From Akkermansiaceae bacterium (lineage in GTDB: Bacteria > Verrucomicrobiota > Verrucomicrobiia > Verrucomicrobiales > Akkermansiaceae), in the NCBI GenBank assembly GCA_903934285.1, contig CAIZNN010000181.1, positions 1 to 64,000 of the forward strand: a stretch of DNA of 64,000 nucleotides, in the 5' to 3' direction. The number at the start of each line of letters is the position of its first letter. The stretch's first letter is position 1. Of this stretch, positions 1 to 6,739 are shown piece by piece. The notes beneath the pieces are model-generated. The model was given only the letters and a program-made list of their open reading frames with translations, had not been told where the DNA came from and searched no databases. The position numbers and the translations under genes were made by a program.

Positions 1-13
1 GCCGGCCACTCGG

Positions 14-1351
14 TTAGACATGCCAGGGGGCGCGCATTTTCTTGGCGAGCAACAGGCTGGCCTCGGCATCACCGACGATTTCCTGTTTGACGGCGTCCCA
101 TTTCAATGTGCGGCCGACCACGGCGGCGATGTACCCGAGATGCCCGGGGGTCTGCGAGCGGTGGGCGATTTCGATCGGGGCGAGGGTGCGCTTGCGCGAC
201 TTGACGCAATCGAGGAATTCCTTGTGGTGGCCCGGGCTGTTGTAGAGTTGCACCTTGAGGCTGCCCGCCTTATCGAGTTTTTGGATTTCGCGGATCCACT
301 CCCGATTGGACGCGGCGAGGGTGCCGCGGTCGACGCGGACCCAACCGTTGGGACCGATCCATTTGGCGCCGCCTTGGATCTGATCGTAGCCGCCGGCGAT
401 GACCACCTCGACATTGTTAGGATAGATGCATTCGACGCGGTATTTGGTGGCGGTGTTCCAGACATGGTCCTTGGCGGGGAACTCGGCGGTGGCCGACACC
501 TCGAGCGGGCCGAGGGAATCATCCGGGCCGCAGCCGAACTCCGGGTTGGCCAGGCCCCAATGGGCGATGTCGCAATGATGGCCGATCCAATCCATGAGTT
601 GGCCGCCGCCGGTGTTGTAATTCCAGCGCCAGTTCTTGTGGAAGCGGCAGGGATTGAAGGGCATCATTTGCGCCGGGCCGATCCAACGTTCGTAATCGAC
701 GCCGGCAGGCACCGGACCGTTGGGCTTGTCGTTGCCGCTACCATCGAAATCCGAGTGGCCGGAGGGCAGGCCGACTTCGACCCGGGTGACCTTGCCGAGG
801 TAGCCGTTCTGCACCAACTCGGCGGCCCAGCGGAACGACGCCTGGGCGCGCTGCCACGACCCGGTCTGCCAGATGCGCTGGTGTTGTTGCACGGCGTGGA
901 CCATGGCAATGCCTTCGTTGAGCGTGTGGGAGAGCGGTTTCTCACAGAAAATGTCCTTGCCGGCAGTGGCGGCGGCGATGGCCGGAATCGAGTGCCAGTG
1001 GTCGGGAGTGCAAATGCACACCGCATCGATGTCCTTGCGGGCCAGCAACTCCTCGAACTCCTTGTACCCTTTGCAGTCCTGGTCGGCGTAACGCCCGTTG
1101 ACTTTGGCCACGGCCTCCTGCAGGTGGTTGTCATCCACGTCGCAGATCGCCACCACCCGGCACTCGCTCAGCCCGAGGAATGAGTCGAGATTGCTGCCGC
1201 CCTGCCACCCGACGCCAATGCAACCGAGGGTGATTTTTTTCGATGGGGCGTCCGCGCCGAACAAGCGACTCGGCAGGATAAGCGGCGCGGCCGTCGAAGC
1301 GGCCAGCAGTTTCAGGACACTGCGGCGGTCAGTGGTGGGTGGGGTACTCAT
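14..1351 (-). CDS. Tat-exported Gfo/Idh/MocA family oxidoreductase
   Basis: Predicted NAD(P)-dependent sugar or cyclitol oxidoreductase; the substrate cannot be told from sequence. The N-terminus carries a twin-arginine-like export signal (DRRSVLKLLAAS followed by a hydrophobic stretch ending near LFGA, about residue 33). A Rossmann start follows (ITLGCIGVGWQGG, about residues 40-52). The family motif EKPL lies near residue 138 and CTPDHWH near residue 114. A histidine-rich segment (MDWIGHHCDIAHWG) lies in the substrate-side domain. Its length (445 aa) is typical of secreted members, which are greatly expanded in Verrucomicrobiota and Planctomycetota. It stands alone, separated from the next gene by about 140 bp that contain a repeat. 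Family assignment is firm, substrate unknown. Confidence 0.92.
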   Translation of the reverse strand: MSTPPTTDRRSVLKLLAASTAAPLILPSRLFGADAPSKKITLGCIGVGWQGGSNLDSFLGLSECRVVAICDVDDNHLQEAVAKVNGRYADQDCKGYKEFEELLARKDIDAVCICTPDHWHSIPAIAAATAGKDIFCEKPLSHTLNEGIAMVHAVQQHQRIWQTGSWQRAQASFRWAAELVQNGYLGKVTRVEVGLPSGHSDFDGSGNDKPNGPVPAGVDYERWIGPAQMMPFNPCRFHKNWRWNYNTGGGQLMDWIGHHCDIAHWGLANPEFGCGPDDSLGPLEVSATAEFPAKDHVWNTATKYRVECIYPNNVEVVIAGGYDQIQGGAKWIGPNGWVRVDRGTLAASNREWIREIQKLDKAGSLKVQLYNSPGHHKEFLDCVKSRKRTLAPIEIAHRSQTPGHLGYIAAVVGRTLKWDAVKQEIVGDAEASLLLAKKMRAPWHV

Positions 1352-1398
1352 GGCGGTTGGATTGAATGAGGATTGGGGCCACAGGCCCCGGAGATGGG

Positions 1399-1453
1399 AT
1401 TACGGGGCAGCAGGCGGGCTGAAATTACGGGGCGGCAGGCGGGATAATTTCAG
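1399..1453. repeat. 20-bp direct repeat with an overlapping inverted repeat
   Basis: Two copies of ATTACGGGGCRGCAGGCGGG at 1399-1418 and 1424-1443 differ at one base and lie 25 bp apart. A perfect 9-bp inverted repeat, CTGAAATTA (1419-1427) and TAATTTCAG (1445-1453), encloses the second copy. The element sits in the gap upstream of the oxidoreductase. It could be a regulatory stem-loop or a short tandem duplication. No U-tract follows, so it is not an obvious terminator. Confidence 0.6.
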
Positions 1454-1489
1454 CGACCTTCGCGCCACACCCTCGAACCGCGGCGGGCC

Positions 1490-2191
1490 TCACTTGTTAG
1501 CCCGGATGTTCATCAGATCGTAGTCCTGCACCACGTAGGGTTTCATTTCGAGGCGTTGTTTGCCGGCATGCTTGGCCTGTTTCTCGCCGCCCGCTTCGAT
1601 AAAGTCATTGAAGCCGATGACTTCGGCGCGAATGAAGCCTTTTTGCAGCTCAGTGTGAATGGTGCCGGCAGCTTCTGCCGCCGTGAGGCCTCGGCGGATC
1701 GGCCAGGCGCGGTTTTCCGGGCCGCCGACCGTCAGGAAACAAATGTAGCCACTGCCTTGGAACGCCCGGACCATCAGGGTTTCCGGGTCGCCCAGGGCGT
1801 CCGCCTCGGCCACAATCACCGGCTTGCTAGTGTGAAACCCATGCCCCGTCAGCGCCTGCCATTCCTCCTCGCTCAGGCCTGCGGTGGACACCGGTTGCTC
1901 CCCCTCCAAGTGCGCCTGCAATTGCAACAAGACTGCCTGCTCCGCCGCGGACGGGTCGCGACTCAAGCGCGTCTCGATGAACTCCAAGTCCTTCAGCAGC
2001 ACGTCGATCAAGCGGTCGCGGCTCACCAGGATGACATCGGCATCGATCGAGCCATCCTCACCGACCACGTCGACTTGGGCATAGACCTTCTTTTTTGCCT
2101 CGACCAGCGCGTCGACCCTATCGAGACGCGGGTCCTTGATGTTGTGCTTGCCTTCGGGGATGCCGGGAATGCCGATGACGCAAATCTTCAT
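1490..2191 (-). CDS. Short YchF-like protein: helical and TGS (DUF933) regions without a GTPase domain
   Basis: The C-terminal third matches the TGS/DUF933 end of the ribosome-associated ATPase YchF: CFLTVGG, RAWPIRRG, AAGTIHTELQKGFIRAEV, then YVVQDYDLMNIRANK. The middle has the YchF-like helical segment (DLEFIETRLSR). YchF proteins are normally about 365 aa and begin with a P-loop of the type GxPNVGKST. This one is 233 aa and begins MKICVIGIPGIPEGKHNI, so the first strand survives but the P-loop and the rest of the G domain are gone. It cannot be expected to bind nucleotide in the usual way. Being near rplY and prs is reminiscent of the prs-rplY-pth-ychF neighbourhood of many bacteria. It may act as a binding-only regulator at the ribosome; that is inference. 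Confidence 0.8.
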   Translation of the reverse strand: MKICVIGIPGIPEGKHNIKDPRLDRVDALVEAKKKVYAQVDVVGEDGSIDADVILVSRDRLIDVLLKDLEFIETRLSRDPSAAEQAVLLQLQAHLEGEQPVSTAGLSEEEWQALTGHGFHTSKPVIVAEADALGDPETLMVRAFQGSGYICFLTVGGPENRAWPIRRGLTAAEAAGTIHTELQKGFIRAEVIGFNDFIEAGGEKQAKHAGKQRLEMKPYVVQDYDLMNIRANK

Positions 2192-2245
2192 AGCGCCCGT
2201 CTAGGGGAAAATGCCACACGGGTCAAGCCCAAGCTCGCCACCCTG

Positions 2246-3109
2246 TCATTTTGGCGTGTGCTTGAGGACGAACTCGACGATCGGCGCGGGATCCTTGAGG
2301 CTGTGCGGATGATGATCGCAGTTCGGCTTGGCGATGACGACGATCTCACCGCCCAGTGCCTTGTAGCGCGTCTCGACCAAGCGCGTGTTCTCGTCGATCG
2401 GCACCACCCGGTCGGTCTCGCCGCAGACGCTGAGAATCGGAATCTGCGCCTTGGCCAGCGGCGCGAGGTTGTCCACCGGGTTGAGCTTGTAGGCCAGCGC
2501 CTGCTCCTCGCTGAGGCCGTACACTTTCAACACATTTTGCCAATCCCCGGGCGACCCCTGCCCCTTTCCTTTACCGCCCGGCCAACTCTTGAAGTCGCAG
2601 ACCGGGGCGTCAACGTAGATGGCGGCGACCAACTCGGGATGGCGCGCGGCCCAGTTGAAGGCAAACAAACCGCCGCGGCTGAATCCTTCCAGCACCGTCT
2701 TGGGCGCGAGGCCGAATTCCTTGGTCAAATGGGCGTGGAACTGGTCCATCGCGTCGAGGCCGACGGGGGCGCCATACAGGTTTTGGAGGTCGATGTAAGC
2801 AACGTGAAACCCCTTGCCTAACAGCGCGATATCACCCTGCGGTTCGTGCCCGAAAAACTCCGTCCGCCATATCCACGGCTTGCCCGGCGCCGCCGTCTTG
2901 GGCTGCACCACCAACGCGTCCCGGCCTGCCACTTGGAAATTCTGGATTTCATAGCCGTTCCACTCGGGCTTGGCGGGTGCGGCAGGTGTCTGGGCCGCCG
3001 CGACCGCGCCGAAAAACGTCATCACTGACAAGGCACTTGAGGCAGCGTATCTGCCGATCCTCGTCAGGGTGTGGAGCTTTGGCTGGGGGGGAACGGTCGG
3101 CGGTTGCAT
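2246..3109 (-). CDS. Secreted alpha/beta hydrolase
   Basis: Serine hydrolase of the alpha/beta fold, predicted to be exported. The N-terminus has a hydrophobic signal-like stretch (AASSALSVMTFFGAVAAA, about residues 22-39). The nucleophile elbow is GFSRGG (about residue 145), within LEGFSRGGLFAFNWAARHPE. An acid-loop candidate follows ILSVCGETDRVVP, and the histidine probably lies in CDHHPHSL near the C-terminus. The layout resembles prolyl-oligopeptidase-like and carbohydrate-esterase-like hydrolases, but the substrate is unknown. It lies 54 bp upstream of the YchF-like gene on the same strand. An alternative start inside the signal region is less likely because it would remove the export signal. 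Confidence 0.82.
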   Translation of the reverse strand: MQPPTVPPQPKLHTLTRIGRYAASSALSVMTFFGAVAAAQTPAAPAKPEWNGYEIQNFQVAGRDALVVQPKTAAPGKPWIWRTEFFGHEPQGDIALLGKGFHVAYIDLQNLYGAPVGLDAMDQFHAHLTKEFGLAPKTVLEGFSRGGLFAFNWAARHPELVAAIYVDAPVCDFKSWPGGKGKGQGSPGDWQNVLKVYGLSEEQALAYKLNPVDNLAPLAKAQIPILSVCGETDRVVPIDENTRLVETRYKALGGEIVVIAKPNCDHHPHSLKDPAPIVEFVLKHTPK

Positions 3110-3162
3110 GATTGCCGCTGGCTACGCTGGCACGGGCGCTCACCTTTCAGCGCTTCTTTTTT

Positions 3163-3198
3163 AAAAAAAACGCCCGGGCAGCGTGGGCTGACCGGGCG
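3163..3198 (-). terminator. Rho-independent terminator downstream of rplY
   Basis: On the minus strand, arms CGCCCGG and CCGGGCG (3192-3198 and 3171-3177) with an inner AGC/GCT pairing form a GC-rich hairpin. It is followed directly by eight T residues (3163-3170). It lies about 40 bp past the rplY stop codon and would end the prs-rplY transcript. Confidence 0.88.
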
Positions 3199-3236
3199 TG
3201 GGTGAGAGGTGTTGCCTTTGGGGGAAGGCGCAGAGC

Positions 3237-3851
3237 TTACGGCTTGGCAGCGGGTGCCGCACCTGGCGCGGCCTCTGCCTCATCAGCGCCAGACCCTTGC
3301 TTGCCAACGTGGGCAATAACCACATTGGGGCCATGGGTCGCACGGATCCCTGCCGGGAAGGTAACGTCGGAAATGTGCAGCGAATCCCCTTCCCCGAGGT
3401 GGGTGACGTCAAACTCGAGGGTCTCGGGAAGATCGTTGGGCAAACAGGTGATTTCGAGGGCGTGGATGTATTGCTCGAGCAACCCGCCAGCCTTGACGCC
3501 GATGGCCTCGCCGATGAGATGGGCCGGAATGTGCGCGGTGATAGGCGTATTCTCGTCGATCGCCAGGAAGTCCGCGTGCAGCGGCTTGCCCGACAGCGCG
3601 TCGTGATGGACGGCCTGCAGGAAGGCCAGACGGGTGCCGGTGCCTTCGATGTCGAGATTGACCAGAATGTTTTCCGAACTGCTCTTGGCGAGCAATTCGC
3701 AGAAGGTCTTGGCGTTCACCTTGAGATTTTGGTTTTCGGTGCCGCGCCCGTACATGACGGACGGCAGCCAGCCTTCGCGGCGCATTTGATTGAGTCTGCC
3801 GGAGCCGGTGCGGGCACGCACGGCTGCTTGGAGTGATTGCTTGGTGGCCAT
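3237..3851 (-). CDS. rplY: 50S ribosomal protein L25/Ctc family
   Basis: Binds 5S rRNA in the large ribosomal subunit. The chosen start gives MATKQSLQAAVRARTGSGR, a normal L25 N-terminus. The 30 residues upstream in the same frame are low-complexity and not conserved-looking. The product has 204 aa, the long two-domain Ctc/TL5 form: an N-terminal L25 domain (to about residue 95, with NLDIEGTGTRLAFLQAVHHDALSGKPLHADF) and a C-terminal beta domain (GVKAGGLLEQYIHALEITCLPNDLP, then ISDVTFPAGI). The C-terminus ends in an Ala/Pro-rich tail. It follows prs by 128 bp, a common pairing in bacteria, and is closed by the terminator at 3163-3198. Confidence 0.95.
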   Translation of the reverse strand: MATKQSLQAAVRARTGSGRLNQMRREGWLPSVMYGRGTENQNLKVNAKTFCELLAKSSSENILVNLDIEGTGTRLAFLQAVHHDALSGKPLHADFLAIDENTPITAHIPAHLIGEAIGVKAGGLLEQYIHALEITCLPNDLPETLEFDVTHLGEGDSLHISDVTFPAGIRATHGPNVVIAHVGKQGSGADEAEAAPGAAPAAKP

Positions 3852-3979
3852 GTCTGAGAGGGCGGTTGGGGGGGTGGAAGGAATGCCGCAGGTGGTTGCC
3901 TGCGGCCTCGGGGGCGCACTGTGTAACCGGCCGCAGCCCACTTGTCAAAAAAATGTTCTTAAAACCTCAAAGTCGCTGT

Positions 3980-4906
3980 TCACACCTCGAAGAGCGAGGT
4001 CACCGACTGGCCGTCGCTGATGCGGCGAATGGCCTCTCCCATCAACGGCGCGATGCTCACCACCCGGACTTTTTTTCCCGTGGCTTGGGGCACCGAGTCG
4101 GTGGTGATGATTTCCTCAATCTCGGAAGCGTCCAACCGTTGGTGGCCAAGCTCGCCCAAAATGGCGTGCGACACGCCCGCGAAGATCCGCAGCGCCCCAT
4201 TCTTGCGCAAAATCTCAGCGGCGGCCTTGAGCGTGCCGGCCGTTTCGGTCATGTCGTCCACCAGCAGCACATCCCGGTTTTCGACATCCCCGATGACGTT
4301 CATGGCTTCCACGCGGGTGGCGCTGACGCGGTGTTTGGCGACGATGGCCAACTCGGCGCCGAGCGCATCGGCATAGGCCCGGGCCATTTTGACGCCACCC
4401 ACATCAGGCGAGACCACGGTGAGGTTGGTGGCGTCGGGATGTTGTTCGCGAAGGTGGTTGATGAGCACCGATTTGGCGTACAAATGGTCCACCGGAATGT
4501 CGAAAAACCCTTGGATCTGCGGGGCGTGAAGGTCCATGGTCAGGACCCGGCCAACGCCGGCGGAGGTCAGCAGATTGGCCACCAGCTTGGCCGTGATGGG
4601 CACCCGCGGTTGGTCCTTGCGGTCCTGCCGGGCGTATCCATAAAACGGCATCACCGCCGTGATGCGCCCGGCACTGGCGCGGCGGGCGGCGTCCACCATG
4701 ATCAGCAACTCCATGATGTTGTGATTGGTCGGCGGACAGGAGGGCTGGATGATGAACACATCGGCCCCGCGGATGTTTTCATTGATTTTAACAAAGGTTT
4801 CGCCATCCGGAAAGGCCGTGACGTGAACGTCAGCCAGCGGTTGGCCAAGGGTTTCGGCAATGCGTTCGGCAAGCGCGCGGTGAGCGGTTCCACTGATAAG
4901 TTTCAT
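3980..4906 (-). CDS. prs: Ribose-phosphate pyrophosphokinase (PRPP synthetase)
   Basis: Makes 5-phosphoribosyl-1-diphosphate from ribose 5-phosphate and ATP in the cytoplasm. The chosen ATG gives MKLISGTAHRALAERIAETL; the upstream in-frame extension is Cys/Arg-rich and not family-like. Conserved segments: FPDGETFVKINENIRG, ARQDRKDQPRVPI, DLHAPQIQGFFDIPVDHLYA, VVSPDVGGVKMARAYA, and the PRPP-binding loop LLVDDMTETAGTL. Its 308 aa is close to the usual 310-315 aa. It is divergently placed to the exosortase gene, sharing a 101-bp intergenic control region, and is followed by rplY. Confidence 0.96.
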   Translation of the reverse strand: MKLISGTAHRALAERIAETLGQPLADVHVTAFPDGETFVKINENIRGADVFIIQPSCPPTNHNIMELLIMVDAARRASAGRITAVMPFYGYARQDRKDQPRVPITAKLVANLLTSAGVGRVLTMDLHAPQIQGFFDIPVDHLYAKSVLINHLREQHPDATNLTVVSPDVGGVKMARAYADALGAELAIVAKHRVSATRVEAMNVIGDVENRDVLLVDDMTETAGTLKAAAEILRKNGALRIFAGVSHAILGELGHQRLDASEIEEIITTDSVPQATGKKVRVVSIAPLMGEAIRRISDGQSVTSLFEV

Positions 4907-4929
4907 AGACGGGAGGGCGAGGCGGCGGC

Positions 4930-4962
4930 AGTGTTGACATTCAGCGAGCGCTCGGCAACACT
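4930..4962. promoter_or_regulatory. Divergent control region between prs and the exosortase gene
   Basis: A 7-bp inverted repeat AGTGTTG (4930-4936) and CAACACT (4956-4962) brackets a 10-bp palindrome CGAGCGCTCG (4945-4954). The first arm overlaps TTGACA (4935-4940), a perfect -35 hexamer for the plus strand. A weak -10 candidate, ACACTT, lies 17 bp further on. The arrangement suggests a promoter for the exosortase gene overlapped by an operator, but no regulator is identified. Confidence 0.4.
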
Positions 4963-5007
4963 TTGCTCGAAAAACGTACGCCGCCGCTCTCCTTGCCACC
5001 TGCACCC

Positions 5008-6003
5008 ATGAATCAACCCGCGCTCACCGACACCCCAGTCCCCGCCAACGGGAAACGCGGCAGGTGCTGGCAAATGTGGGCCACCGTGGCCGTGTCGGCC
5101 GCAATTGTGCTGTGGTTTTTCGGGCTGGTGCCGTTGTTTGGTCCCGGCCGTACCTACTCCGCCTTGGGCTGGCTTGGCAGTGCTTGGAACGGGAATAACG
5201 ATTTCGAGCACGGCATCATTTTCCCCTTCCTGATCGCCGGGTTGATCATTTACCGCCTCAAAGACCTCCGCGCCGCAGCCGACCACGGCAGCGGCTGGGG
5301 CTTGTTGGTAGTGCTCGGCGGGGCCCTGTGCTATGTGATTGCCTATCGAACCGTGCAACCCCGCATCGCCGTCGGCGCCCTGCCCTTGTTGCTGTGGGGC
5401 GCGGCTTGGTATTGGTGGGGCTCACGGGTGGCCAAAATCCTCGCCTTCCCCCTGTTTTTCTTTTGGTTGGCCATCCCGGTGCCCAGCCTCCAGCAAGCCA
5501 CCACCGAGCTCCAACTGTTAGCCACCAGCCTGGCCCACCACGGTGCCGGTTGGTGCGGGGTGCAAACCTACACCCAGGGAACTGACATTCTGCCGGTCAA
5601 GGGCGAGTGGCCGCCGCTGAGCATCGCCGGCGGCTGCAGCGGCATTCATTCCCTCATGGCACTGCTGATGATCTCCGCGGCGTGGGCTTATGTCGCTAAA
5701 ATCGCGCTGTGGAAAAAGGCCGTGCTGTTTGTTGCCGCGGTGCCGCTGGCCATTCTCGGCAACGCGCTGCGCGTGACGTCGATCTTTGTCATTGCCGAGT
5801 ATGGTGATGCCAAATGGGCCCGTGAAACTTGGCACGATTGGGCCGGCCTGTTGCTGTTTTATCCATTTTCGCTGGCGCTGTTGTTCTGCTTGCACTCGCT
5901 GTTGGAAGGCGGCCTGCCGTGGCACCGTCCATTGCACAAGCAACTCCGCCGCCTTGTGGTCAACCACCCCGACCCAGCCACCCCCGCCCCACCCCCAGCA
6001 TGA
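5008..6003 (+). CDS. Exosortase/archaeosortase family transmembrane protease-transferase
   Basis: Integral membrane cysteine transpeptidase of the exosortase family, which processes PEP-CTERM-type C-terminal sorting signals and is usually encoded beside EPS genes. With the ATG at 5008 the protein has 331 aa and about eight hydrophobic segments. The expected catalytic triad is present: Cys210 in AGGCSGIHS, Arg255 in GNALRVTS, and His276 in TWHDWAG. Family segments NNDFEHGIIFP and FFWLAIPVP are also present. A start at 4963 would add 15 residues. It overlaps the next gene by 4 bp (ATGA) and is divergent from prs. No PEP-CTERM substrate was seen in the window. A specific exosortase subtype cannot be named from sequence alone. 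Confidence 0.93.
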   Translation: MNQPALTDTPVPANGKRGRCWQMWATVAVSAAIVLWFFGLVPLFGPGRTYSALGWLGSAWNGNNDFEHGIIFPFLIAGLIIYRLKDLRAAADHGSGWGLLVVLGGALCYVIAYRTVQPRIAVGALPLLLWGAAWYWWGSRVAKILAFPLFFFWLAIPVPSLQQATTELQLLATSLAHHGAGWCGVQTYTQGTDILPVKGEWPPLSIAGGCSGIHSLMALLMISAAWAYVAKIALWKKAVLFVAAVPLAILGNALRVTSIFVIAEYGDAKWARETWHDWAGLLLFYPFSLALLFCLHSLLEGGLPWHRPLHKQLRRLVVNHPDPATPAPPPA

Positions 6004-6728
6004 TACTCAGAGCCATGACTTTGCCGGTGCTGCTGGCAGCCAGCCTCAGCGCCATCTATGTGCTGCCGCTCACCGGGGACGTCGCCCAGTCCGCCATTCG
6101 CATGACGCTGCCCGCCACAATCGGCAGTTGGCAGTTGCAAACCATCCCGCCCACCGAAACGGAAATCAGCGTCCTGGCCAAGGACACCGCCTTCGCCAAG
6201 GCGATTTGCCTGCGCCCCCGCCCGGGCGAATATTCACCCGACGGTCTGTCCATCCCCGACCGCGCCGACTTGTCGGTGGTCCTTTCCGGCCATGACCTCA
6301 ACAACTCGATCCACCGCCCGGAACGCTGCATGCCCGCACAAGGCCACAACATCCTCTCGTCTAACAACACCACCCTCACCCTCGCCAACGGCAGAGCCAT
6401 CACCGTGCGCCGGCTCCGTTCCATCCAAACCCTAACCAATTCCAAAAACCGCAAGCAAGACCGCCATTTCGAGTGTGTCTCGTATTACTTCTTTGTCGGT
6501 CACGACCGCCTGGAATCCGATCACCTGCAGCGCACCTTCTCGGACATGACCGACCGCCTGGTGCGTGGCATCGACCAGCGCTGGGCCTACGTCACCTTAT
6601 CCATGTGGTTTGGCAAGATGCCGTGGCTCGACCAGCCCATCACCGAACAGGAAGCCGATGACAAACTGCTGGGCTTACTCAGCACATTTGCGCAAACCCA
6701 AATCAATTGGCAGCAAGTGACCAAGTGA
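6000..6728 (+). CDS. Exosortase-associated EpsI-like protein (DUF3485)
   Basis: Companion of exosortases in EPS loci; the family role is not biochemically settled. The start ATG overlaps the exosortase stop (ATGA), so translational coupling is likely. An N-terminal membrane anchor (MTLPVLLAASLSAIYVLPL) is followed by a periplasmic-type domain. It contains the family signature NNSIHRPERCMPAQGHN (about residues 100-116), the equivalent of the usual RxxIHRPExCxxAxG. A second signature, SYYFFVGHD, lies near residue 163. At 242 aa it has the normal length for a stand-alone EpsI. It ends 4 bp from the convergent O-antigen ligase gene; the two stop codons share a hairpin. Confidence 0.85.
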   Translation: MILRAMTLPVLLAASLSAIYVLPLTGDVAQSAIRMTLPATIGSWQLQTIPPTETEISVLAKDTAFAKAICLRPRPGEYSPDGLSIPDRADLSVVLSGHDLNNSIHRPERCMPAQGHNILSSNNTTLTLANGRAITVRRLRSIQTLTNSKNRKQDRHFECVSYYFFVGHDRLESDHLQRTFSDMTDRLVRGIDQRWAYVTLSMWFGKMPWLDQPITEQEADDKLLGLLSTFAQTQINWQQVTK

Positions 6729-6739
6729 TGGCTCACTTG
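6722..6739. terminator. Hairpin spanning two convergent stop codons
   Basis: CAAGTGA (6722-6728) and TCACTTG (6733-6739) form a perfect 7-bp stem with a 4-nt loop. The stem contains the TGA stops of both the EpsI-like gene (+) and the ligase gene (-), each preceded by a Lys codon. There is no U-tract, so its strength as an intrinsic terminator is doubtful. Confidence 0.5.

Noticed and set aside
20..1183. Long plus-strand open frames opposite real genes (also 1556-2821, 3833-5011, 23092-24144 and others)
   Set aside because: They mirror the codon structure of well-supported minus-strand genes in high-GC DNA, their products are low-complexity and rich in Arg, Pro, Gly or His, and no family resemblance was seen.
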